NCBI RefSeq assembly: GCF_002954585.1
Contig: NZ_MSCI01000002.1
Coordinates: 846,089-910,088, forward strand
DNA from: Vibrio chagasii
GTDB taxonomy: Bacteria; Pseudomonadota; Gammaproteobacteria; Enterobacterales; Vibrionaceae
Direction of reading: 5' to 3'
Length of the DNA: 64,000 nt
The translations under genes and the position numbers were made by a program. Under the pieces are notes generated by a model that ran no database searches, was not told the DNA's origin, and worked only from the letters and a program-made list of their open reading frames with translations. This document shows, piece by piece, positions 51,578 to 61,125 of this stretch. How positions within the stretch are numbered: position 1 is the first letter of the stretch; each line of letters starts with the position of its first letter.

Positions 51578-52795
51578 ATGCAGACATCTACCCCACAGAG
51601 CCCAAGCTCTCAACCAGAAACTCCTCAATTAGGCTTAGTACTATTTTTGATTCTCGGTGCGATTGGTGCATTGACGCCGCTCGCGATCGATATGTACTTG
51701 CCTGCGATGCCGACCATTGCCAAAGATCTTGGTGTGACGGCGGGTGAAGTACAGATAACGCTAACGGCTTACACCGCAGGCTTTGCGTTGGGTCAGCTGC
51801 TGCATGGCCCATTAGCTGATAGCTATGGACGTAAGCCTGTACTCTTGATTGGTGTGTTCTTGTTTGCGATTGCTTCTGTGGTGAGTGCTACAACCCACGG
51901 CATTGAAGCGCTGACTTACGTTCGTACTGCACAAGGTTTTGCAGGCGCAGCGGCAGCGGTAATCATCCAAGCGGTTGTACGTGACATGTTTGATCGTGAA
52001 GATTTTGCAAGAACCATGTCTTTCGTAACCTTGGTTATGACGGTTGCACCACTTATCGCACCAATGATTGGTGGTTACTTGGCATTGTGGTTTGGTTGGC
52101 GCTCAATTTTCTGGGTACTGGCTATCTTTGCAGTGATCGTCATTCTAGCGGTATCGATGAAGATCCCTGAGACGCTACCGGCAGAAAACCGACAACCACT
52201 GCGTTTCAAAACGACGATTCGTAACTACGCTCGTTTATGTAAAAACCCAACGGCAATGGGCTTGATTTTTTCGGGTGCATTTTCTTTCTCGGGAATGTTC
52301 GCATTCTTAACCGCTGGTTCGTTTGTTTACATCGACATCTACGGTGTTCGCCCAGACTTATTTGGTTACCTGTTTGGCTTGAACATCGTTGCAATGATCT
52401 TGATGACGAGCATTAATGGCCGAATCGTGAAGAAAGTCGGCTCTCACGTGATGCTTCGAGTGGGTTTAACCATTCAGTTGTTCGCAGGTTTAGGTTTGTT
52501 GGTCGGCTGGTCGTTAGATATTGGCTTGTGGGGCATTGTGCCATTCGTGATGCTGTTTATCGGCACACTGTCTACCATTGGTAGTAACTCAATGGCGCTG
52601 CTGCTAAGCGGGTATCCGAATATGGCAGGTACGGCATCATCACTCGCGGGCACATTAAGATTTGGTACTGGTTCTGTGGTTGGAGCAATTGTCGCAATGC
52701 TACCAAGTGATACTGCAGGGCCAATGGCTATGGTGATGGCAGCATGTGCAATACTGTCAGCATTACTATATTGGACATTAGGAAAGAAGGCATAA
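51578..52795 (+). CDS. bcr: Bcr/CflA family drug efflux MFS transporter
   Basis: A 405-residue proton-driven exporter with 12 hydrophobic segments. The family motifs are clear: TPLAIDMYLPAMPTIAKDLG in segment 1, GPLADSYGRKPVLLIG (MFS motif A) and FVTLVMTVAPLIAPMIGG (motif C). Bcr exports bicyclomycin and some dipeptides or sulfonamides. TCGGAGAACC precedes the ATG. The next gene overlaps its stop codon by 1 bp. Confidence 0.92.
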   Translation: MQTSTPQSPSSQPETPQLGLVLFLILGAIGALTPLAIDMYLPAMPTIAKDLGVTAGEVQITLTAYTAGFALGQLLHGPLADSYGRKPVLLIGVFLFAIASVVSATTHGIEALTYVRTAQGFAGAAAAVIIQAVVRDMFDREDFARTMSFVTLVMTVAPLIAPMIGGYLALWFGWRSIFWVLAIFAVIVILAVSMKIPETLPAENRQPLRFKTTIRNYARLCKNPTAMGLIFSGAFSFSGMFAFLTAGSFVYIDIYGVRPDLFGYLFGLNIVAMILMTSINGRIVKKVGSHVMLRVGLTIQLFAGLGLLVGWSLDIGLWGIVPFVMLFIGTLSTIGSNSMALLLSGYPNMAGTASSLAGTLRFGTGSVVGAIVAMLPSDTAGPMAMVMAACAILSALLYWTLGKKA

Positions 52796-53454
52796 TGTCA
52801 AAATACTATATTGAAATTCAGAAGCTTGTGAACACCGCACTTGGTGAGCTTGACGCGTTACACAAGTCAGGTAAAGCGATTGACGCACCTATCGCAAACA
52901 ACCTATACCTTGTTCGCTGGGTGACTAAAGCAATCAAAGCACAAGCGTATGATCGCGTTGTTGTGCCTGATTTGGTTCGCTGGCAAAAGCAAGGCCGTTC
53001 AAAGGGTAACAACTCTGATTTAACTTTTACGTTTAAGCGAATCTCAGCGTTTTACGCTCAGTTCTTCCCAGAAGGTGAAGAGCCTAAAGCACTAAAAGAC
53101 AGCGACGTTGAAGCCTTTATGGACAAAATGTACGAGATGGGTTGGAGCGTATCGAGTGAAGATGAGTTAACCACGGGTGGCAAAATTCAGTTCTTTACCG
53201 ATGGTGAGCACTCATTCGCGCTATGTGGTAAGCAGTGTGATGACTCTTTCGACGGTGAGTTGATGGTTAAGCCGATGAACTGGTTTGTTCGTGGTAACCA
53301 CGCTGAGTTTATCCAAGCAGCAATGGAAGCGGGTTTCATGCTTCACAAAGTGACTGACTACAAGTCTGCTGTGAAGTACCACGGTGAATACATCGTGTAC
53401 CCAGCTAACCAAGGCAACCAATTGGCTGAGATTCCAATTAGCTTTGTTGGCTAA
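52795..53454 (+). CDS. DUF2913 family protein
   Basis: A 219-residue soluble protein of a family seen in vibrios (DUF2913 by recall). Recognisable are YYIEIQKLVNTALGELDAL, NNLYLVRWVTKAIK and RWQKQGRSKGNNSDL. Function is unknown. The ATG overlaps the bcr stop (TAATG), so translation is coupled; an upstream in-frame start at 52744 is inside bcr. A strong terminator ends the unit. Confidence 0.82.
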   Translation: MSKYYIEIQKLVNTALGELDALHKSGKAIDAPIANNLYLVRWVTKAIKAQAYDRVVVPDLVRWQKQGRSKGNNSDLTFTFKRISAFYAQFFPEGEEPKALKDSDVEAFMDKMYEMGWSVSSEDELTTGGKIQFFTDGEHSFALCGKQCDDSFDGELMVKPMNWFVRGNHAEFIQAAMEAGFMLHKVTDYKSAVKYHGEYIVYPANQGNQLAEIPISFVG

Positions 53455-53480
53455 CGGCTAGATACAAGATTAGAGATACG

Positions 53481-53510
53481 AAGAGCGGAATTATCCGCTC
53501 TTTTTTTTTT
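53481..53510 (+). terminator. Terminator of the bcr-DUF2913 unit
   Basis: A 9-bp stem AAGAGCGGA / TCCGCTCTT is followed directly by ten more T (53501-53510). Confidence 0.92.
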
Positions 53511-53589
53511 GCTTCTCATAGCGCCTGTAGCCACTCGAGCCGCTCATCTGCTTTGAATCTCTTCGCATCCCGTTACTCGCATCTCTCAT

Positions 53590-55014
53590 CTATTCTCTCG
53601 CTTGCTTCTCTATCGCTTTTACCATGCCTTTAAAGATAAACAGATGAGCAGGCATCATTGCGAACCAATACAGTAACCCCAGAAAGCCTTTAGGGTGCCA
53701 CCAAGCGGTGATGTTTAATTCACGTGTGTCTCCGTTATCAGAAACCGTGATTTCTAGTCGCCCTAAGCCCGGACCTTTCATCCCGAACAGCAACGATAAG
53801 AATTGGTTCTCTTCACAGCGAATCACTTTCCATGAGTCAATTTTGTCGCCTACTTTTAGTTTTGGCCCTTCTGGCATTTGTCGAACGGGCACTCCACCAC
53901 CAAAGAGAAGATCTAACCACTCCCTTGTGCGCCATAAAACGTTAGCGAAGAAGTAACCCTGTTTAGGGCTTCCAATCTGTTGAGCTACGTGCCAAAGCGA
54001 TTCTAGCGAGGCAGTCGACGTGATACTTGCACCTGTCTTTTTCGGATAGTAACCGTATCCCGCTTGCCAGCGTTTAAAGGCGGTTTTATCAAAGCCCCAC
54101 ACATTACTTTTTACGAAGTTACCCTCAGCATGAATCGCTTGTTCAACCATGCTCTCGAACGACACGAGCTTTTGCGGGTACTTTTCTTGGATGGTGGTCG
54201 AGTTAGCTATGAAATTATGCTTTAAACCTGCGAGCAATGCTCTCCCTATGTTGGAAGGGACAGAGGTCACCACGCCAAGCCAATAAGAGGCAATTTTAGG
54301 CGTAAGTAGGGAAGTTGCCCATAATCTAAGTGGACGGTCGGCAGTTTTAGCGATATGCGCGAATTGATTGCGATAAGAGACGATATCTGGACCGCCAACC
54401 TCAAAGGTCTGGTTGTCGCTTGGGGTATCTTGCGCAAGCTTTAGTAAGTAGTGATTGAGGTTTTTCAATGCGATAGGGTTAGCTTTCGAGTCAACCCATT
54501 TCGGCGCAATCATGATTGGTAGGTTGTAAACGAAGTCTCGCATTATCTCAAAGGCCGCTGAACCCGGGCCGATGATGACGCCAGCTCGAAGCTCAGTAAC
54601 GGGAACCGATCCTTTACGAAGCACTTCTCCGGTTTTCTTTCTCGCTTGAAGATGCTCAGAATCGCCGGTTTGAGGCTGAAGTGAACTTAAGTAGATGATG
54701 TGTTGATTTTTAGGGCCAAGTGCGGAGACAAAGTTACGGGCCAGGCTTAACTCGTAGTCAATGAAATCATGACCTTCCGCCATACCATGGACAAGGAAGA
54801 AGATGAGGTCAAAATCAGGGACTAAAGCTTGTGTTGCCGCTTGGTCAGCCAGGTCGAGAAATTCGAGTGATAAATTCTCATGAGGCTCGGTTCGCGCTTT
54901 TAAGTAGTCGATGTGCCTTGCTGCAGCGGTTACTTGATAACCTTGTTCTAGCAGCAGAGGAAGCAGCTGTGAACCAACATATCCAGAAGCGCCTAAAACC
55001 AGTACTTTCTTCAT
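53590..55014 (-). CDS. NAD(P)-binding SDR-like protein with DUF2867 domain
   Basis: A 474-residue fusion. Residues ~1-290 form an extended SDR/NmrA-like Rossmann domain (VLVLGASGYVGSQLLPLL with G-x-x-G-x-x-G). Residues ~320-474 form the DUF2867 domain (GVPVRQMPEGPKLKVGDKID, quoted in part; TAWWHPKGFLGLLYWFAMMP near the end). The C-terminal segment contains a hydrophobic stretch. This fusion is common in proteobacteria; the substrate is unknown. It is divergent from the MATE exporter gene. Confidence 0.88.
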   Translation of the reverse strand: MKKVLVLGASGYVGSQLLPLLLEQGYQVTAAARHIDYLKARTEPHENLSLEFLDLADQAATQALVPDFDLIFFLVHGMAEGHDFIDYELSLARNFVSALGPKNQHIIYLSSLQPQTGDSEHLQARKKTGEVLRKGSVPVTELRAGVIIGPGSAAFEIMRDFVYNLPIMIAPKWVDSKANPIALKNLNHYLLKLAQDTPSDNQTFEVGGPDIVSYRNQFAHIAKTADRPLRLWATSLLTPKIASYWLGVVTSVPSNIGRALLAGLKHNFIANSTTIQEKYPQKLVSFESMVEQAIHAEGNFVKSNVWGFDKTAFKRWQAGYGYYPKKTGASITSTASLESLWHVAQQIGSPKQGYFFANVLWRTREWLDLLFGGGVPVRQMPEGPKLKVGDKIDSWKVIRCEENQFLSLLFGMKGPGLGRLEITVSDNGDTRELNITAWWHPKGFLGLLYWFAMMPAHLFIFKGMVKAIEKQARE

Positions 55015-55110
55015 CGTTACTCCATTTATATCTGTGGTTAAAAACCGAACATTGATATAATAGCGTGATATTTACCTATATTCATCAACACGTTCCGTTC
55101 AGGTGTGCCT

Positions 55111-56484
55111 ATGCTGCTCTCTTCAATTATCCATCATACACGCGGCGACTTTGTTCGCAGGCTGATTGCTATTGCTTTGCCAATCACCTTGCAGAGCATC
55201 ATGTTTTCAAGCCGAGGCTTGGTGGATGTGCTGATGTTAGGTCAACTTGGCGAAGCAGATATTGCTGCGGTTGGTGTCGCCAGCCGTGCGATGTTTGTGA
55301 CGACTATTATGCTGGTGGGTGTGACCACTGGTGGTGCTTTGCTTACTGCTCAGTATTGGGGAGCTGGTGATAGGCAAGGGGTAAGGGAAAGTACGGCATT
55401 AACCTGGTTGGTTTCGACCCTGTTTGCTCTTTTGACTATTGCCTTCTTTGTCTCTTTCCCTACTCAAATTATGGGTGTGACGACCGATTCTCAAGAAGTG
55501 ATCAGCTTAGGTGTTGAATACATCGTCATTACCTCTTTTAGTATGTTGGCGGTGTCGTGCGTTAGCAGCATGGCCGTTGGCTTACGAGCGATGCACAAAC
55601 CTGGGCTAAGTACCTTCTTCAGTGGTATCGGTATCTTGTCCAACGTGTTTTTAAACTGGGTGCTGATCTTCGGTAACCTAGGTTTTCCAGCTCTTGGCAT
55701 CAAAGGTGCCGCGATAGCCACGGTATTAAGTGGCGCTATCGAAGTGGCGACCTTGTTTGGTTACCTCTATTTCTCTAAACACTTACTTGCTTTCAAGTTC
55801 CGTGACATAAAAGCTGCTGCAACAGTCGATAAAGTCGTGCGCTTCTTGAAGCTATCCCTGCCAACAACTTTCAACTTCTTGGCTTGGGCTGGTGGGTTGT
55901 TTGCTTATCACGCCATCATGGGACAATCCGGTGTGCAAGGCTTAGCGGCGCTTTCGGTGATGACACCTGTTGAATCTATCTCGTTGAGCTTATTGATAGG
56001 GATGTCGAACGCAGCTGCGGTATTGGTGGGGAACCAACTCGGCGCCAAGAACAACGAAGCGGTTTATTACCAAGCGCTCGGTATTACTATCCTGTGCTTC
56101 TTAACCAGTATTGTGGTCGCGATTTTCCTCTACTTTGTGCAAACACCAATCTTGAACGCGTTTAGTGCGTTAACGGAAGAAACCCGAGCACTTTCTGAGA
56201 AGTTTATTCTGATCCTTAGTGTCGGCATTGTTATTCGCTCAATTCCGATGACTGTAATTGTTGGTGTGTTGAGAGCGGGTGGCGATGTTAAGTTCTGCCT
56301 TTACCAAGACCTGATAGCACAGTGGGTGATTGGTATTCCGTTAGCGGCTATTGCGGCTATCTACTTTAAATTTCCACCCGAGTGGGTGTACTTACTTTTC
56401 CTCACTGAAGAGGTGATTAAGTGGAGCGGTTCGCTGTATCGCATGAAAACAAGAAAATGGATTAAAAACTTGATAGGAAGTTGA
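55111..56484 (+). CDS. MATE family efflux transporter
   Basis: A 457-residue membrane protein with 12 hydrophobic segments. The N-terminal RLIAIALPITLQSIMFSSRGLVD is typical of MATE exporters, which use Na or proton gradients to export organic cations. The pseudo-repeat in the second half (FNFLAWAGGLFAYHAIMGQSG, quoted in part) is also seen. The ATG at 55111 lies 6 bp after an in-frame GTG. Terminal residues are basic (KTRKWIKN). Confidence 0.9.
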   Translation: MLLSSIIHHTRGDFVRRLIAIALPITLQSIMFSSRGLVDVLMLGQLGEADIAAVGVASRAMFVTTIMLVGVTTGGALLTAQYWGAGDRQGVRESTALTWLVSTLFALLTIAFFVSFPTQIMGVTTDSQEVISLGVEYIVITSFSMLAVSCVSSMAVGLRAMHKPGLSTFFSGIGILSNVFLNWVLIFGNLGFPALGIKGAAIATVLSGAIEVATLFGYLYFSKHLLAFKFRDIKAAATVDKVVRFLKLSLPTTFNFLAWAGGLFAYHAIMGQSGVQGLAALSVMTPVESISLSLLIGMSNAAAVLVGNQLGAKNNEAVYYQALGITILCFLTSIVVAIFLYFVQTPILNAFSALTEETRALSEKFILILSVGIVIRSIPMTVIVGVLRAGGDVKFCLYQDLIAQWVIGIPLAAIAAIYFKFPPEWVYLLFLTEEVIKWSGSLYRMKTRKWIKNLIGS

Positions 56485-56606
56485 AGTAAGGCGCATCAAT
56501 CGCATCACTTTATCGTTGGCATGTGATCTATCTTTCAAAATACTTCCTCCTAACAGGGAATTAGTGTAGATTCTCCTTCCAAATTCTAACTAATGCGAGC
56601 TGTTGA

Positions 56607-57278
56607 ATGTTAAAGCTGTCAGACCTATGTAAAGGCTATGTTGATGGGGGGGAGTTCCACCCTGTTTTGCAAGGTGCTGAACTGACATTGAATCAAGGTG
56701 ACCAACTCGCATTAATGGGCGAAAGCGGCTCAGGAAAAAGTACTCTGCTCAACCTCATTGCAGGTTTGGATCTCGCTGACTCTGGCGAAATCGTTTTTCC
56801 TAATTTCAATATGCACGATTCTACCGAGCGTGAACGTACCGCTTATCGTCGAAACAATATTGGTCATATCTTCCAGCAGTTCAACTTATTACCAACGTTG
56901 AATATCGCAGATAACATCCGTTTTTGCCGTCAACTAAAAGGCTTACCTGAAGATAAAGGTTTATGGAGACAGATTCTTTCTGCTTTAGACCTTATGCCTC
57001 TGCTTGGTCGTTATCCAGAGGAAGCATCAGGTGGTCAGCAACAACGTGCCGCGATCGCTAGAGCTTTGTATATGGAACCAAAAATCTTATTGGCTGATGA
57101 ACCGACAGGTAGCCTAGACGAGCGTAACGCCGAAGCGGTAATGCGCTTGCTGACTTCTTTAGCTCGCCAATTAGAATGTACACTACTGTTGGTAACGCAC
57201 AGTGAAAAAGTTGCCCTACACATGGACGGCCGGATCCGCCTACAAGGAGGACAGCTGCATGTTATGGCCCGTAGTTAA
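56607..57278 (+). CDS. ABC transporter ATP-binding protein (LolD/AttE-like)
   Basis: A 223-residue ATPase. Walker A is GESGSGKST (residues 38-46), the Q-loop is IFQQFNLLPTLN, the signature is ASGGQQQRAAIARAL, and Walker B is ILLADEPTGSLDE. It belongs to the MacB/LolD group. It overlaps the permease gene by 20 bp, and an AttH-like gene follows, matching the Att-type (AttEFGH-like) transporter layout. Confidence 0.92.
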   Translation: MLKLSDLCKGYVDGGEFHPVLQGAELTLNQGDQLALMGESGSGKSTLLNLIAGLDLADSGEIVFPNFNMHDSTERERTAYRRNNIGHIFQQFNLLPTLNIADNIRFCRQLKGLPEDKGLWRQILSALDLMPLLGRYPEEASGGQQQRAAIARALYMEPKILLADEPTGSLDERNAEAVMRLLTSLARQLECTLLLVTHSEKVALHMDGRIRLQGGQLHVMARS

Positions 57279-59712
57279 GGCGCTACTCGGTCACTATCGA
57301 CGTTACCCTCTACAAATTATCCTGGTATGGCTAGGCTTAACTCTTGGCGTATCACTATTGGTTGGTGTTACTGCTATCAACCAACACGCTAAGCAAAGTT
57401 ATGCGCATGGCGAAAAACTCTTTTCGAATCCTCTTCCTTACCGTATTCGACCAAAACACAACGCCAATAAAATTCCGCAAGGTTTTTACATCCAGCTTCG
57501 CCGTGAAGGCTTTCAACAGTGCTCTCCTTTTGACCATCATCGTATCACTGATGAAAATGGCGCGAACTTTATGTTGATTGGTATCGACCCTGTTTCGATG
57601 CTTCAACTGCAACCTGGCGTGGCGTTAAAAGATCTTAATACGTTGAACCTGATGAAACCGCCTTACCCAATCCTTGTGAGCGACGATCTTGCTGAACACA
57701 TGAAGTGGAAGAACGGCGACCATATCCACCTTATGGATGGTTCTGAACTTGGCCCATTAATGGTTGATCAAAACAACATCATTGATGGCACTAGGCTGAT
57801 TGCCGATATCTCGCTACTTAGAATGCTGAAACGCAGCGCTGGCCTGTCGGTGATTGCGTGTTCAGACATGTCTACCGAAAAGTTTGAACGACTTAAGAAT
57901 ATGCTACCGAATGGCTTGACGATTTCGCGCAGCTCTAAAGCGGAACTTGAGTCACTCACTAATGCGTTCCACTTGAACCTCAAGGCGATGGGAATGCTGT
58001 CATTTGTCGTAGGTTTGTTTATTTTCTACCAAGCGATGTCGTTATCATTTATCCAGCGTCAGCCGTTAGTGGGGATCTTACGACAAACCGGTGTATCGGG
58101 TTGGCAGCTCACTAAAGCGCTATGTCTAGAGCTATTGATTCTGGTTTTACTGAGCTGGATCTGCGGCAATGTATTTGGCGTGATGTTGGCTAACCAACTG
58201 TTACCTGCGGTATCTTCAAGCCTTGGCGACTTATATGACGCCAATGTTGGCTTAACGATTGACTGGAATTGGAGTTGGAGCGGTTACAGCTTCATGATGG
58301 CGTTGATTGGTGCTTTCTTAGCGTGTGCATGGCCGTTGGTTCGCTTACTTAAATCTCAGCCTATTCGTTTGTCTTCTCGCTTATCTCTGATGCGTTTTGC
58401 GGGGACTGAGTTCACTTGGCAAGCTTTGATTGGTTGTGGTTTCCTGGTTGCTGCTGTTGCGGTTTATCAAGCGCCACAAACTCAAGAGTCTGGTTTTGCC
58501 ATCATTGCTTTAATGCTGGTGAGCGTGGCTCTGTTTACACCGTTTTTGATGTGGAAGCTATTCAACAGCCTCTCTTACTCATTGCGTTGGGTTCGTGCTC
58601 GCTGGTTCTTTGCTGATGCTGCATCTAGCATGAGTTACCGCGGTGTCGCGACTATGGCCTTTATGTTGGCGTTAACCGCGAACATTGGGGTAGAAACCAT
58701 GGTTGGTAGTTTCAGAGACACCACGGACAAATGGTTAACACAGCGATTAGCGGCTGACCTCTATATATACCCGACAAACAACGCAGCAGCACGTATGAGT
58801 AACTGGTTGTCAGAGCAGCCAGAAGTCGACTCTGTGTGGTGGCGTTGGGAAAAAGATGTCGCTTCTCCAGTAGGCAGTATTCAAGTGGTGAGTACAGGGC
58901 CTTCAGAGGGGGAGCTTGAAGCATTAACGATCAAACTCGGCATCCCGAATTATTGGTATCACTTACACCACTCTAAAGGTGTGTTGATCAGTGAATCCAT
59001 GTCACTCAAACTAGGGATTCGCCCTGGGGATTACATTGATCTCTACGATAACCTAGGCTCTGGATGGCAGGTTGTCGGTGTGTATTACGATTATGGCAAC
59101 CCTTACCACCAAGTGATGATGTCACATCGAAACTGGTTATACGGTTTTGCAGGTCGAGGTAATGTAGGGCTTGGCGTCATACTAAAAGATGATGTGAGTG
59201 CAATAGGGCTTAGAAGCCGGTTGGAAAGTGTATTTAGACTGGGCTCTGAGCGCATATTCGATAACAACAATATTCATAGCCAAGCGATGCGAGTGTTTGA
59301 TAGAACCTTCGCTATTGCAGATACCTTGGGTAACATTACCTTGGTAATCGCCGTATTTGGTATTTTCTTTGCGACGGTCGCTGGTGAGGTCTCAAGACAG
59401 AGGCATATATCGCTGCAACGATGTTTAGGCGTATCGGCGAAAGAGTTGCTCCTTACCGGTAGTTTACAGCTGTTTGTGTTTGGGCTTATCTCTTCGTTAA
59501 TCGCAGTTCCACTTGGCTTAGCGTTGGCGAACTTGATAGTTGATATCGTTATTAAGCAGTCTTTTGGCTGGTCACTTGAGCTACGAGTGCTCCCTTGGGA
59601 CTACTTCGAGATATTTGCTTGGGCAATGGCAGCATTAATGTTAGCTGGTGCTTTACCAGTGATGAGAATGATTCGGAACACACCGATGAAATCGCTAAGA
59701 GACGCGCTTTAA
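57259..59712 (+). CDS. FtsX-like ABC transporter permease (AttF/G-like)
   Basis: An 817-residue membrane protein with two FtsX-like halves: an N-terminal membrane segment (residues ~19-37), a large extracytoplasmic domain, three segments around residues 240-380, and a second set after 405 and at the C-terminus. Sequences such as FFIYQAMSLSFIQRQ-type (here LFIFYQAMSLSF) and MRMIRNTPMKSLRDAL are typical. The ATG at 57259 follows AAGGAGGACAGCTGC and overlaps the ATPase gene. It may move lipids or hydrophobic compounds. Confidence 0.88.
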   Translation: MLWPVVKALLGHYRRYPLQIILVWLGLTLGVSLLVGVTAINQHAKQSYAHGEKLFSNPLPYRIRPKHNANKIPQGFYIQLRREGFQQCSPFDHHRITDENGANFMLIGIDPVSMLQLQPGVALKDLNTLNLMKPPYPILVSDDLAEHMKWKNGDHIHLMDGSELGPLMVDQNNIIDGTRLIADISLLRMLKRSAGLSVIACSDMSTEKFERLKNMLPNGLTISRSSKAELESLTNAFHLNLKAMGMLSFVVGLFIFYQAMSLSFIQRQPLVGILRQTGVSGWQLTKALCLELLILVLLSWICGNVFGVMLANQLLPAVSSSLGDLYDANVGLTIDWNWSWSGYSFMMALIGAFLACAWPLVRLLKSQPIRLSSRLSLMRFAGTEFTWQALIGCGFLVAAVAVYQAPQTQESGFAIIALMLVSVALFTPFLMWKLFNSLSYSLRWVRARWFFADAASSMSYRGVATMAFMLALTANIGVETMVGSFRDTTDKWLTQRLAADLYIYPTNNAAARMSNWLSEQPEVDSVWWRWEKDVASPVGSIQVVSTGPSEGELEALTIKLGIPNYWYHLHHSKGVLISESMSLKLGIRPGDYIDLYDNLGSGWQVVGVYYDYGNPYHQVMMSHRNWLYGFAGRGNVGLGVILKDDVSAIGLRSRLESVFRLGSERIFDNNNIHSQAMRVFDRTFAIADTLGNITLVIAVFGIFFATVAGEVSRQRHISLQRCLGVSAKELLLTGSLQLFVFGLISSLIAVPLGLALANLIVDIVIKQSFGWSLELRVLPWDYFEIFAWAMAALMLAGALPVMRMIRNTPMKSLRDAL

Positions 59713-59713
59713 T

Positions 59714-60850
59714 ATGTTTCTAAGGAATGGCTCAACCAAGTTAAGACATCGATTTTTATCATCCCTGTTGTTGATCGGCTTCTTCGGCATCTTTTTGAGT
59801 GTCTGGGGTTACTATTCCTATTTTGTCGACCCTGGCGAGAAAGGAGTCAACGAGGTCAACTCAGTGTTGGTCAGTGAACATTTCAATGTTTTCGAGCCAG
59901 TGTTGCCTGACCGAGGTGTATCACTTCCACGAGACTTCAAGTTCCACCCAGAATTTCAGCACGAATGGTGGCACTATTTTGCGTCTTTGAAAGGCGACGA
60001 TGGCAAAGAGTATTCGGTTCAGTGGAGCTTTTTCCGCATTGCAACGGATGAGCGTGAAACTCCGGGATGGCAGAGTCCACAAGTTTACATCTCGAATGTG
60101 GTGATCTCTTCTAAATCCAAAGTGTGGAAAGAGCAGCGAATGGCTCGTGGTGGCATTGGCCAAGCCGGAATGACCAGTCGTCCATTTAGAATTTGGATTG
60201 ATAATTGGAATTGGCGCTCACTGGGGAACACACCGTTTCCTGGTCGACTACAAGTACAAACGGATACGTTTGGGTTGCAATTAGATACAGTGGCAAAAGG
60301 ACCATATGTACTTAATGGTGATAACGGCTATCAGAAAAAGCATGACCTGCTACCTGTCGCGTCTTACAACTTTAATGCGCCGTTTTTATCATTGAGTGGT
60401 GTACTGAACCTTGATGGCGTAGCTAAGGAAGTAGAAGGCACAGCGTGGGTCCATAAAGAGTGGGGCAGTGGCTTACTCGGAGTCGGTCAGCAAGGCTGGG
60501 ATTGGTTTGTGTTTAACTTTGATGACGGTACAGCACTGAGTATCAGCCGCTATCGCCATAATCAGCAGTTACCTTATGTGTTCGGAACATTAGCCACTCG
60601 CTCTGGTAAGGTTTACCAGTTAACGGAATCGGATATTTCGATTCAGCCTTTGCAGAACACAACGCTTATGAATGGCAGACGAATGCCGCTTCAGTGGATC
60701 ATCAACGTCCCTGAGCACGATATCAATCTGACTACACGCATCATACGTCGAGATATGTGGCTGCCATTTGTCATACCTTATTGGGAAGGGCCAATAAGGG
60801 CTAGCGGAAGTCATGAAGCGACCGGCTTTATGCAGCTCACCGGCTACTAA
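59714..60850 (+). CDS. AttH/CrtC-like lipocalin-domain protein
   Basis: A 378-residue protein with an N-terminal hydrophobic segment (residues ~15-35, LLLIGFFGIFLSVWGYYSYF) acting as signal anchor. The mature part has the AttH/hydroxyneurosporene-synthase-like lipocalin repeat: FQHEWWHYFASL, QWSFFRIA, and later WVHKEWGSGLLG. In AttH relatives this domain partners the ABC transporter. It starts one base after the permease stop and completes the three-gene operon. A terminator follows at 60861. Confidence 0.87.
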   Translation: MFLRNGSTKLRHRFLSSLLLIGFFGIFLSVWGYYSYFVDPGEKGVNEVNSVLVSEHFNVFEPVLPDRGVSLPRDFKFHPEFQHEWWHYFASLKGDDGKEYSVQWSFFRIATDERETPGWQSPQVYISNVVISSKSKVWKEQRMARGGIGQAGMTSRPFRIWIDNWNWRSLGNTPFPGRLQVQTDTFGLQLDTVAKGPYVLNGDNGYQKKHDLLPVASYNFNAPFLSLSGVLNLDGVAKEVEGTAWVHKEWGSGLLGVGQQGWDWFVFNFDDGTALSISRYRHNQQLPYVFGTLATRSGKVYQLTESDISIQPLQNTTLMNGRRMPLQWIINVPEHDINLTTRIIRRDMWLPFVIPYWEGPIRASGSHEATGFMQLTGY

Positions 60851-60860
60851 AAAACACCTA

Positions 60861-60887
60861 AGGCTATCATTTGATAGCCTTTTTTTA
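60861..60887 (+). terminator. Terminator of the Att-type operon
   Basis: A 9-bp stem AGGCTATCA / TGATAGCCT with a 2-nt loop extended by A/T pairs is followed by seven T. It lies right after the AttH-like gene. Confidence 0.9.
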
Positions 60888-61125
60888 TATTTCCTAGTTT
60901 TGTTAGCACTCAATGAATTGTGCATACAGGTGTAATGTTCTCATCTATACTTAATTTAAGGTGCATAACAACATTATGGAATATACGACGTATTGTTTAG
61001 TATTTGTAGGAAAAACCGAAGTTAAACATCCAAAGAAGTGATTATCTATCGATAAAGCTTGGATATAAACTCATGGCTATTCTTTGTTATTCGTTTATTT
61101 AAATAATAAATATAAGGGCGAAATC

